A stretch of 5,446 bases of DNA. It comes from Anaerolineales bacterium (GTDB taxonomy: Bacteria > Chloroflexota > Anaerolineae > Anaerolineales > UBA4823). Where the stretch lies: the NCBI GenBank assembly GCA_026415275.1, contig JAOAHK010000010.1:1-5446 (forward strand), written 5' to 3'. The notes beneath the pieces were generated by a model. The model was not told where the DNA came from. It saw only the letters and a program-made list of their open reading frames with translations, and searched no databases. Numbering within the stretch: the first letter of the stretch is position 1; every line of letters starts with the position of its first letter. This document shows positions 1 through 5,446 of this stretch, one piece after another. Made by a program: the position numbers and the translations under genes.

Positions 1-15
1 ATATAAATCAATATT

Positions 16-24
16 AAGGAGGTG
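16..24 (+). promoter_or_regulatory. Strong Shine-Dalgarno (AAGGAGGTG)
   Basis: AAGGAGGTG is a near-perfect complement to the 3' end of bacterial 16S rRNA. It lies 5 to 7 nt before an ATG at 30-32, which is ideal spacing. It is far stronger than the site in front of the lipoprotein start at 177. A TATAAA at 2-7 could be a -10 element just upstream, but any -35 would lie outside the window. AGGAG (17-21) could pair with CTCCT (55-59) in the following reading frame; this is a weak 5-bp helix that could mask the site. Confidence 0.5.
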
Positions 25-29
25 TCTTT

Positions 30-86
30 ATGATCTGGCAAACTCTAAGGATTTCTCCTCATTTCGCTTATCAAAATTTCACATAA
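30..86 (+). CDS. Possible 18-aa leader peptide or broken 5' end of the downstream gene
   Basis: A short frame starts with ATG at 30 behind a strong Shine-Dalgarno and reads M-I-W-Q-T-L-R-I-S-P-H-F-A-Y-Q-N-F-T before TAA at 84-86. An in-frame TAA at 15-17 closes the frame upstream, so it is not the tail of an earlier gene. It lies in the same frame as the lipoprotein gene starting at 177, and the 30 codons between (87-176) contain no stop. Two readings are possible: an independent small ORF or leader peptide, or the original N-terminus of the lipoprotein gene cut off by one stop codon. I do not recognise the peptide. It has no run of a single amino acid of the kind used in classical attenuators. 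Support is the ribosome-binding site alone. Confidence 0.3.
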   Translation: MIWQTLRISPHFAYQNFT

Positions 87-114
87 TCCAATCCTGAATC
101 GAAGTTACAATTTA

Positions 115-144
115 CTAAGGAACGTTTTGCCATAGCTTCCTTAG
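115..144. repeat. 8-bp inverted repeat in the leader
   Basis: CTAAGGAA (115-122) and TTCCTTAG (137-144) are perfect inverted repeats separated by 14 nt, about 30 bp before the lipoprotein start. As RNA they would form an 8-bp stem. As DNA they could be a dyad operator. No T-run follows on either strand, so this is not an intrinsic terminator. The heptamer CTAAGGA also occurs at 45-51, and TTAAGGA at 14-20 within the Shine-Dalgarno region. The inverted repeat is seen directly; its function is unknown. Confidence 0.5.
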
Positions 145-176
145 GATCCCAAATTAATAAGGGAAGACCTGAACAA

Positions 177-818
177 ATGAAGCCCTTACATCCTCACAAG
201 CTACTGACAGCCCCCTATGTAATACTGTTTCCGTTAGTTCTGGTTAATTTTGCCTGTCGGGCAGCCGCCGATTTTCTCTACCCCTCAACCCCAACAGTTA
301 GACCATCGAGTGATATTATCATCCCGACTGCACCCTCCCCCACCCCGACCCAGTCCCCAACCGCAACCAAATTCACTCATGTTTCATCCACTCCCAATCC
401 TAGTCCAACACAAACAGGCGTGACTTCAAGATGTGAAAACATCTTGGCCATGCGTTTGCTAGGCTTGCCTGAGGAAACCAAAGATTTATTTGAGCACCAT
501 GCAAAAGGGATCTTCTTAATCCTTCATCTAGAGGTGATTAACCTTACTCAAACTCCTGTTCAGATTTTCAGCGAAGACTATACCTTGATCCTGCCGCAGG
601 GAAACGGCGAAATCCAAATCAAACCTCACATGGCAGCTACTAATTATTTATATCTTGTGCGTGGTGCTTCTTTTTACCAAGATCAAATAAAACCCGCTTC
701 AATTTGGAGCACCTATCTAGCTTTTGATATTCCCCCCAACACGACTACTTGGAGGCTCTTGGTCACACCCGGTACAGGAGCTTCATCGCCGCTTTGTCAA
801 ACCACACTCTATCCATGA
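177..818 (+). CDS. Exported, probably lipid-anchored protein with Pro/Thr linker and DUF4352-like domain
   Basis: The 213-residue product is probably exported and anchored outside the membrane. Residues 1-8 carry K2, H5, H7 and K8, followed by a hydrophobic stretch at about 9-26 that ends N-F-A-C27. C27 could be lipidated, but Asn and Phe at -3 and -2 are atypical for a lipobox. A signal peptidase I site after A29-A30-A31 is the alternative. Residues 36-82 form a low-complexity Pro/Thr/Ser linker. Residues 86-207 resemble the DUF4352/telokin-like Ig fold: the strand G-I-F-L-I-L-H-L-E-V-I-N (111-122) and a late Y-L-A-F-D-I-P segment (180-186) before W-R-L-L-V match that family's pattern. C86 and C207 bracket the domain and could form a disulfide. 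The chosen ATG has a modest GGGAAG site at 161-166. The gene ends in TGA, 2 bp from the converging GGDEF frame. The ligand or role is unknown. Confidence 0.8.
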   Translation: MKPLHPHKLLTAPYVILFPLVLVNFACRAAADFLYPSTPTVRPSSDIIIPTAPSPTPTQSPTATKFTHVSSTPNPSPTQTGVTSRCENILAMRLLGLPEETKDLFEHHAKGIFLILHLEVINLTQTPVQIFSEDYTLILPQGNGEIQIKPHMAATNYLYLVRGASFYQDQIKPASIWSTYLAFDIPPNTTTWRLLVTPGTGASSPLCQTTLYP

Positions 819-820
819 TA

Positions 821-1432
821 TTATTTGCTGTTGTTCTCATCCGAAATACGGGCAATCATCACTCGATCGCCACCTTCCCGCTTCGCTAAATAGGCGGCTG
901 CATCGCTCACTTGGATTAACCGCTCCACTGTCGAACCGAGTTCTGGATATGCCGCAACGCCAATCGAAACAGTTACAGGGCCGATCAACTTGCCATCATA
1001 TTCAAATTGGGTCCTCTTGATCATCTCCCGCAAATTTTCCGCTTTTTGCCAAACGTCTGACAGAGAGGCTTCAGGCATGATAATCATAAACTCATCTCCG
1101 CCATAGCGACAAGCCACATCCTCGCCACGGAAGGTCTTTCTCATCAAGCCGCCGAACTGGCGGAGAACAACATCGCCCGCGTCATGCCCATACCGATCAT
1201 TGATCGGTTTCATTTGGTCAATATCGATCATGATTACGCCAACCGAATACTTATGACGCGCCGCACGGCGAATTTCACGGTCCAAAGTCTCTTCCATATA
1301 TCTACGATTGAACAAACCCGTCAATGGGTCGCGAATGGCCTGGCTGCGCAATTTATCTCGCAAGTTCAAGTTCGACAACGCTGGTGCAACATGCTCAGCG
1401 ATCGAGACACCAATCTTGCTCGTTTCTTCCAA
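821..1432 (-). CDS. GGDEF diguanylate cyclase domain (C-terminal part of a frameshifted PAS-GAF-GGDEF protein)
   Basis: This part would condense two GTP into cyclic di-GMP in the cytoplasm. From the TTG at 1432, residues 1-34 are the end of GAF3 and the linker helix. D-P-L-T-G-L-F-N-R-R-Y (35-45) opens the GGDEF domain. D70-I-D72 and K75-P-I-N-D carry the metal and GTP-binding positions, with Met for the usual Phe before K75. G-G-D-E-F is intact at 111-115. R102-G-E-D105, five residues before GGDEF, fits the RxxD inhibitory I-site. The closing A-K-R-E-G-G-D-R-V is a slightly altered form of the usual A-K-x-x-G-R-N-R-V. The frame stays open upstream to about 1501 and encodes the missing end of a GAF domain (C-V-P-L-I-A-Q-G-E-T-I-G-L-L), so the true gene continues into the sensor ORF. 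If translated alone, TTG 1432 with AAGGTG at 1446-1441 (8-nt spacing) is the best restart. It ends in TAA. Confidence 0.85.
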   Translation of the reverse strand: MEETSKIGVSIAEHVAPALSNLNLRDKLRSQAIRDPLTGLFNRRYMEETLDREIRRAARHKYSVGVIMIDIDQMKPINDRYGHDAGDVVLRQFGGLMRKTFRGEDVACRYGGDEFMIIMPEASLSDVWQKAENLREMIKRTQFEYDGKLIGPVTVSIGVAAYPELGSTVERLIQVSDAAAYLAKREGGDRVMIARISDENNSK

Positions 1433-1488
1433 ATCTTTTTCACCTTGCTCTCGAATGTGTAATAAGCCGATCGTCTCACCTTGTGCAA

Positions 1489-1506
1489 TTAGAGGTACAC
1501 AGACAT
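1489..1506 (-). other. One-base frameshift junction within GAF3
   Basis: The sensor ORF reads G-M-S-V-Y-L then TAA at 1491-1489. Shifting by one base at about 1501-1503 gives C-V-P-L-I-A-Q-G, the normal continuation of this GAF subtype, and then runs without a stop into the GGDEF domain. The net change is one missing base. There is no homopolymer and no X-XXY-YYZ slippery heptamer here, so programmed -1 frameshifting or transcriptional slippage has no visible signal. Confidence 0.85.
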
Positions 1507-3585
1507 ACCTGTCTCAGGAATAGGTATGCCCAAATGATCACACAACGGACCTTCCACGTTTCGGGCAACATGCACTCTCCCGCGCCGGATTCCCCAACAT
1601 TCGCTTAGGACTAATTCATTTTCTCCACTGGATTCATTTCCCCACTCAGCAACTTTTTCAGCTACATCTTGCAATATCCTTAATAAGTACAGTGATCCAG
1701 TACTATTTGGCATTAACATCTGGGAATAACGCGCCACGATTGGGAACGCTTCATCTGCCGTACGGCAGGATTGCAACAAATCACCCATTTCCGTCAGCAA
1801 CTTACTGCGCTGATTATGTATCTCGAGTTGGGTAATTTTTTCACCCACTAATCGCATTCGTTCTTCCAATTCCTCGGCTGCCCATTTTCGATCGATCGCA
1901 TTGACGATCAAGTCAGCCATCGCTTTTACACTTGCGGTTTGATCGAAGATCACCCCCTCAGTATCCTGTCTACCTTCTAGTCCAAAATATCCAACCACTG
2001 TTCGTCTCAGAACCATGGGGATAGCAACCAGAAAATCGATCTCTTGAGCATCAAAATAAACTTGAACTCCCTCAGGTATCTCACTCGAACGCGATAAGAC
2101 TACAATTTCCTGACGGTTTACTTTCTCCAAGATCCAAGAGACTAAACTATCAAAGGGTTCCAAAATCTCTGTTGGCGGCAACAGTTTACCCGATGTTGCC
2201 CACCGGTAATACGCTTGTAGACCTCCATCCCCCTTTTTGAAAAAGTACACATAACTTTTTTCAGCACCCACATATTCCGCAAAACTTCCGATGGCCTTTT
2301 CAAGTAAGCTATCAATTTGTTGTGGTGCAGCGCTCACTAATCGAGTAGCCAAGGCAGTCAAAAAATGCTCAATCCGCTGGCGTAAAACAGATTGTTCCAA
2401 ATCCCGCTGTGTGCATGCAATACGTTGTGCCAACTCGCGATGGTAACGCATATCTTTTAGTACAAGCCCTGCTATCTTCGCACCTTCCACCAAGACATCT
2501 TTTCGTTGTTCAATCAGTTCAGTTTCCGATTGTTTATAAAATAGACCAACAACCCCGACCACTTTGCTCTCTAAGCATATAGGAATGCCAACCGCCCAAC
2601 CTAATTCTTTGCCTTCTTCCCCGCTTAATAAATTCCCCCACTCAGCGTCCCTTTCACTCCATTGCATCTGACTACTTTGAACGACTCTCCCAAAGAGACC
2701 ACTTGGCGAGTGAATAGAAGTTCCGACTTGTATAACGTCCGCCATGTGAGACTTTTCGATAATCAAAGAGTCCCTATCTTTTGCGATCAGAGCCAGAGTC
2801 ACGTAAGGAGTCGATGCGATTTTTTCCATAAATTCAAGCAGAAAATCCCAAAGTTCTGTTTCGCTTTCACATGTGAGCAGTTTCCGAGTCATATGATTTA
2901 GAACTTGACTCAAATTAAGGTTAGTTTCTAAGCTTTGGGTTCGGTCAACAACTTCGGTGATGTCCTGACCGCAAACCAAAACACTGCGGGTCATACCCAA
3001 TTTATCAACAATGGTTGAGAAGGTTATCTCATACCAACGCTTCCCTCTGGTTGTCAGCAACTCTACTCTGCGGGTTACCACTCGCTTGCTTTCAATCGTT
3101 CTTTGTTGTTCTTCCGCAAAAAGCTGGGCAATTTTTGGTGGAAAGAAGTCCGCATCCGACCTTCCAACCAAGATCTCTATTGCTTTCCCTAACATCTGAG
3201 CAAAAGCCGAATTGACCTTTTGATAGGTACCACCCAAACTCTTTAAGACAACAAAAACTGGCAACTGATCGAGAATGGATTGAACTTCTTCTTTTTCGGA
3301 TCGAATCTGATCGTATCGGGTAAAGGCTTCTTTGGTTTCTGGCAATAGGACCCAGAGCAATCCAGCGCTTAGGGCAGACACGAGTGCAGCGAGAATAGAG
3401 GGGATTAGTTTCAAGTTATCCCCCAAAAACAGCTCATATCCAAACCATAAAGTTAACAACAAAGGCAAAAACATAACTCCATACCATACCCCCTTTCGGC
3501 GAGTTGTTATTAGGAATCGAAACAATAAATAGAAAACCCCCAACTGTCCGAGGATTGCTACACTCCATCCAATGATTGTGACCAT
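1489..3585 (-). CDS. Membrane-anchored PAS-GAF-GAF-GAF sensor (N-terminal part of a frameshifted diguanylate cyclase)
   Basis: The 698-residue product is the input half of a c-di-GMP synthase. Three hydrophobic segments (about 4-26, 34-53 and 60-82) anchor it in the membrane with almost no periplasmic loop. A PAS domain follows at about 95-213, from S-I-L-D-Q-L-P to the closing G-Q-D-I-T-E-V. GAF1 is about 225-378, GAF2 about 405-565, and a charged probable coiled coil lies at about 565-600. GAF3 starts at about 597 and includes E-C-W-G-I-R-R-G-R (662-670), typical of GAF domains placed before GGDEF. GAF3 is cut after S695 by a frameshift; the rest is encoded one frame over, leading into the GGDEF domain, for an ancestral protein of about 920 residues. 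The start is ATG 3585; an in-frame TAA lies 14 codons upstream. A GGGGAG abuts the ATG, too close to be ideal, while AAAGG lies 11 nt upstream. The gene follows the kinase by 71 bp on the same strand. Confidence 0.87.
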   Translation of the reverse strand: MVTIIGWSVAILGQLGVFYLLFRFLITTRRKGVWYGVMFLPLLLTLWFGYELFLGDNLKLIPSILAALVSALSAGLLWVLLPETKEAFTRYDQIRSEKEEVQSILDQLPVFVVLKSLGGTYQKVNSAFAQMLGKAIEILVGRSDADFFPPKIAQLFAEEQQRTIESKRVVTRRVELLTTRGKRWYEITFSTIVDKLGMTRSVLVCGQDITEVVDRTQSLETNLNLSQVLNHMTRKLLTCESETELWDFLLEFMEKIASTPYVTLALIAKDRDSLIIEKSHMADVIQVGTSIHSPSGLFGRVVQSSQMQWSERDAEWGNLLSGEEGKELGWAVGIPICLESKVVGVVGLFYKQSETELIEQRKDVLVEGAKIAGLVLKDMRYHRELAQRIACTQRDLEQSVLRQRIEHFLTALATRLVSAAPQQIDSLLEKAIGSFAEYVGAEKSYVYFFKKGDGGLQAYYRWATSGKLLPPTEILEPFDSLVSWILEKVNRQEIVVLSRSSEIPEGVQVYFDAQEIDFLVAIPMVLRRTVVGYFGLEGRQDTEGVIFDQTASVKAMADLIVNAIDRKWAAEELEERMRLVGEKITQLEIHNQRSKLLTEMGDLLQSCRTADEAFPIVARYSQMLMPNSTGSLYLLRILQDVAEKVAEWGNESSGENELVLSECWGIRRGRVHVARNVEGPLCDHLGIPIPETGMSVYL

Positions 3586-3656
3586 CTCCCCTGTTGCCTT
3601 TCTTGCTCTTAAATTTCGTTTAATTTAGCTATTTCAGCTATTGCTGACTCAACCGT
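3586..3656 (-). promoter_or_regulatory. Kinase-cyclase intergenic spacer, no clear terminator
   Basis: This 71-bp AT-rich gap separates the kinase stop (TAG, 3659-3657) from the cyclase start. The only hairpin is 5 bp (TAGCT, 5-nt loop, AGCTA at 3626-3640) without a T-run, so no intrinsic terminator is visible and read-through from the kinase gene is plausible. A weak promoter-like pair on the minus strand, TTGAGT (3652-3647) and TAAATT (3627-3622) with 19-nt spacing, matches consensus at 4 of 6 positions each. This is not good enough to claim an independent promoter. Confidence 0.25.
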
Positions 3657-5117
3657 CTACGGTACCATGGGTCGCCATGTTGGATCAAACTCTTTAGAAG
3701 GAAAATCGGTTATTTGCGTCTTGCCTGCTCCATTTGCTGCAATCATGTAGATATCGTGATTCCTGCCAGTTGGCCAACTTGTAAAGAGAAGCCATAATCC
3801 ATCTGGTGAAAACACTGGATCACGCACGGGAATAAAACCGAGCTCAAAGCCATATTCTACTGCCTTACCTTCAGAACTAGAGAAGACAGCTAGCCTGGTT
3901 ATCTGTCCGGGTCTTAGTGCTTGGGTAAAAACGATCAATTTACCATCTGGCGACCACTTTGGCGAGGTGTTGATTTTTGTCCCACTCAATGTCAATCTTT
4001 GTTGTTCTGAACCATCAGAATTCATCACCCACAAATCTGTAGGTCCTTGACGTCTCGAGACAAAGACAATCTTTTTTCCATCCGCCGACCACGACGGTTG
4101 AAAATCCCGGCTGAAATCTTCGGAGAGTCTTTTGACTTCCAATGTTTGGACATTCATGAGGTAGATGCGCGGCCAGTTCGTTATCCGTAACGAAGTGAAG
4201 GCTATCCAATTTCCATCAGGCGACCATGCGGGGTCATAATCGCCCCCTGGTACACTCGGTAAGGGAGTCAAATTAGTGCCATCTACGTTAATGAAAAACA
4301 AGCCAGCGCCAGGATAACTTTCCTTGTCTTCGGAGCAAGGGGAGATAAAAACCAGTCTCATTCCATCAGGAGAGAAATTTGGTTGACAAGCCCCTTCGGG
4401 AATGTCCGTGAGTTGTGTCAAGCCGCTGCCATCAAGATTCATCAACCAAACTTGATTTTTCCCCGAGCGATTCGAGGCAAAGGCTATTTGACCTTGACTT
4501 CCACCAAAAGGCGTTGGCGAAGGTTGGGGAATGGGTGTCTCGTTGGGTACCTCGCCCACAAAAGGGGTAAGTGTAGGAAAAAGCGTTACTGTCGGGGTAT
4601 TTGCAAACGACACGGTAGCGGTTGGTTGATTTCTTGTAATTGAGAGGGTTTGGGTCTGCGTAGCAACGAACGAAAATGGTTGTGTCGTCCCTGCCGGAAG
4701 CGAAGCTCGTGCTGGCGAGAGTGTTTCTCCTGAAAGGAACCATGTTGCAAACCCGATCAGCAAAAGTGCCCCAACACCCCAAACCCAAAAAGGCAGGTAA
4801 AACCATCTCTTAGTCAAAACTGCTGGAAATGTTAGAGATTGTGATGGATTTTCTTCATTCTCTGCCTTTAAGAGGAATTTTGGGCGTGTTGTGGAAGGCT
4901 GTTCGGGCACTCTCAGATGAGCAACACCCTCACGAATGCGTTGTGATTCGAGCAAGGCTTCCTTGAATTGTTGGGCATTTGCATAGCGGTCCTCTGGTTT
5001 GACTTCCAACGCTTTCTCAATCACCGCAGCAAAGGCTTCTGAAACCTTAGGGTTTCTCACTCGTACTTTTGTTAATTCAGCTTGCCCCATTAACCTCGCC
5101 AAACCATCTTCAGGCAA
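3657..5117 (-). CDS. C-terminal part of interrupted Ser/Thr kinase: kinase C-lobe end, TM helix, PD40 beta-propeller
   Basis: This 486-residue frame begins at an internal TTG; the open frame actually extends to 5195 and includes Y-G-T-A and S-D-I-Y-S-L-G-A-T-L-Y, core kinase subdomain IX. Residues 1-65 finish the kinase fold (K-A-L-E-V-K-P-E-D-R-Y-A-N-A, subdomain XI). A basic juxtamembrane stretch leads to one transmembrane helix at about 105-128. A Pro/Thr/Ser linker follows at about 130-207. From G209 onward a TolB/PD40 propeller shows repeated W/F-S-P-D-G blades at about 248, 298, 343, 388 and 436, plus a closing D-P-T-W-R-P at 478. The propeller should lie outside the membrane and could sense a ligand or the cell wall. 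No kinase activity is possible from this piece alone. No good ribosome-binding site precedes TTG 5117; ATG 5090 has only GAGG at a short 3-nt spacing. The frame ends in TAG. Confidence 0.85.
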   Translation of the reverse strand: MPEDGLARLMGQAELTKVRVRNPKVSEAFAAVIEKALEVKPEDRYANAQQFKEALLESQRIREGVAHLRVPEQPSTTRPKFLLKAENEENPSQSLTFPAVLTKRWFYLPFWVWGVGALLLIGFATWFLSGETLSPARASLPAGTTQPFSFVATQTQTLSITRNQPTATVSFANTPTVTLFPTLTPFVGEVPNETPIPQPSPTPFGGSQGQIAFASNRSGKNQVWLMNLDGSGLTQLTDIPEGACQPNFSPDGMRLVFISPCSEDKESYPGAGLFFINVDGTNLTPLPSVPGGDYDPAWSPDGNWIAFTSLRITNWPRIYLMNVQTLEVKRLSEDFSRDFQPSWSADGKKIVFVSRRQGPTDLWVMNSDGSEQQRLTLSGTKINTSPKWSPDGKLIVFTQALRPGQITRLAVFSSSEGKAVEYGFELGFIPVRDPVFSPDGLWLLFTSWPTGRNHDIYMIAANGAGKTQITDFPSKEFDPTWRPMVP

Positions 5118-5195
5118 ATGACCAGTTACCGCAGCATAGAGTGTAGCCCCTAGCGAATAGATATCTGAGCGATGATCAGTGCGGGCTGTACCATA

Positions 5196-5198
5196 CTA
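5196..5198 (-). other. Premature TAG in the kinase activation segment
   Basis: The frame reads G-Y-S-P-P-E, then TAG, then Y-G-T-A. Bacterial kinases of this family normally have Q after P-P-E (S-P-P-E-Q-Y-G), and CAG differs from TAG by one C-to-T transition. The same frame is open and conserved on both sides, so this is a nonsense change inside one gene and not a boundary between two genes. Confidence 0.9.
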
Positions 5199-5446
5199 CT
5201 CCGGGGGAGAATAGCCTGGGGTCATCGCTCTTGCCCCTGTAGTGGTCATCTGATTTCCTTCGACGATTTTGGCTAACCCAAAATCAACAAGATAAATGTG
5301 ACCATTGGGAGATATTTTTACATTGCCTGGTTTAATATCCCGATGGACAATGGGTTCGGTTCGCGAGTCTAGGTAGGTTAGCGCATCACAAATCGCCGCT
5401 CCAATTTGTACTGCTTCTTCTTCTGAAATTACTCCTAAGCGCTCCA
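5196..5446 (-). pseudogene. Ser/Thr protein kinase catalytic fragment, partial at window edge, ended by TAG
   Basis: The 82 codons visible here (5444 to 5199) belong to a Hanks-type Ser/Thr protein kinase that would phosphorylate proteins in the cytoplasm. The catalytic loop H-R-D-I-K-P-G-N is at 5345-5322 and the metal-binding D-F-G at 5285-5277, both with all key residues. An activation loop with several Thr (M-T-T-T-G-A-R-A-M-T) follows, ending in G-Y-S-P-P-E, the equivalent of the A-P-E motif. The next codon is TAG in place of the expected Gln codon. The N-lobe with the glycine loop and ATP-binding Lys lies beyond the right edge and cannot be judged. A product stopping here lacks the lower C-lobe, transmembrane helix and propeller, so it should be inactive unless the stop is read through. 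Kinase identity is very secure; whether the gene is truly dead depends on verifying the stop. Confidence 0.88.

Noticed and set aside
115..144. Leader inverted repeat as an intrinsic terminator
   Set aside because: No T-run follows the stem on either strand and the 14-nt loop is large; kept only as an inverted repeat.
127..158. Promoter TTGCCA (127-132) with ATTAAT (153-158) before the lipoprotein gene
   Set aside because: Spacing is 20 nt, the -10 match is poor, and the -35 lies in the loop of the inverted repeat; it is indistinguishable from AT-rich background.
1489..1510. Programmed -1 ribosomal frameshift joining sensor and GGDEF halves
   Set aside because: No slippery heptamer, homopolymer or internal Shine-Dalgarno stimulator at the right distance, and this architecture normally has one continuous frame.
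724..1608. Plus-strand open frames lying over the GGDEF coding region
   Set aside because: They are antisense to a strongly conserved GGDEF/GAF coding sequence and their translations look like random shadow peptides.
3626..3640. Hairpin TAGCT-ATTTC-AGCTA as a terminator after the kinase gene
   Set aside because: Only 5 bp, AT-rich, and no T-run follows on the minus strand.
3609..3659. TAG reassigned to Gln: would repair the kinase stop at 5198 and extend its C-terminus by 15 residues to a TAA at 3611
   Set aside because: The propeller ends naturally at D-P-T-W-R-P-M-V-P just before the terminal TAG. The only support for reassignment is the single internal TAG, which a simple C-to-T change explains.
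4383..4806. Other-frame ORFs within the PD40/linker region
   Set aside because: They overlap the clear propeller repeats and Pro/Thr linker of the kinase gene and show no domain-like pattern.

Overview
This window looks like chromosomal DNA from an environmental bacterium. The lineage guess is Chloroflexota, class Anaerolineae. It rests on gene style only: Pro/Thr-rich linkers in exported proteins, a Ser/Thr kinase fused to a PD40 beta-propeller, and a long PAS-GAF-GAF-GAF-GGDEF protein. No rRNA or other marker gene is present, so the placement is tentative. I see no tRNA, rRNA, CRISPR array, insertion sequence or prophage.

Layout. Bases 1-176 form an AT-rich leader. It holds a strong Shine-Dalgarno in front of an 18-codon reading frame, repeated CTAAGGA heptamers and an 8-bp inverted repeat. 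Bases 177-818 (+) encode a small exported protein, probably a lipoprotein, with a Pro/Thr linker and a DUF4352-like Ig-type domain. It converges, with a 2-bp gap, on a minus-strand block that fills the rest of the window. Read 5' to 3', that block holds (i) a Ser/Thr protein kinase with one transmembrane helix and an extracytoplasmic PD40 propeller, entering from beyond the right edge and ending at 3657, and (ii) after 71 bp, a membrane-anchored PAS-GAF-GAF-GAF-GGDEF diguanylate cyclase (3585 down to 821).

Main observation. Both minus-strand genes are interrupted. The kinase has an in-frame TAG at 5198-5196, exactly where the conserved Gln of the S-P-P-E-Q-Y-G segment should be, which is one C-to-T change from CAG. 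The cyclase has a one-base frame change near 1500-1506 inside its third GAF domain, separating the sensor part (1489-3585) from the GGDEF part (821-1432). Everything downstream of each lesion remains open and well conserved, so the lesions are recent, are sequence errors, or are tolerated. The GGDEF half has a plausible restart: a TTG at 1432 preceded by AAGGTG.

If intact, the pair would be a signalling cassette. The propeller kinase would sense something outside the membrane, and the neighbouring cyclase would make c-di-GMP under PAS/GAF control. A regulatory link between the two is inferred from adjacency only. I found no convincing new biological system; the best leads are the two lesions and the structured leader upstream of the lipoprotein gene.
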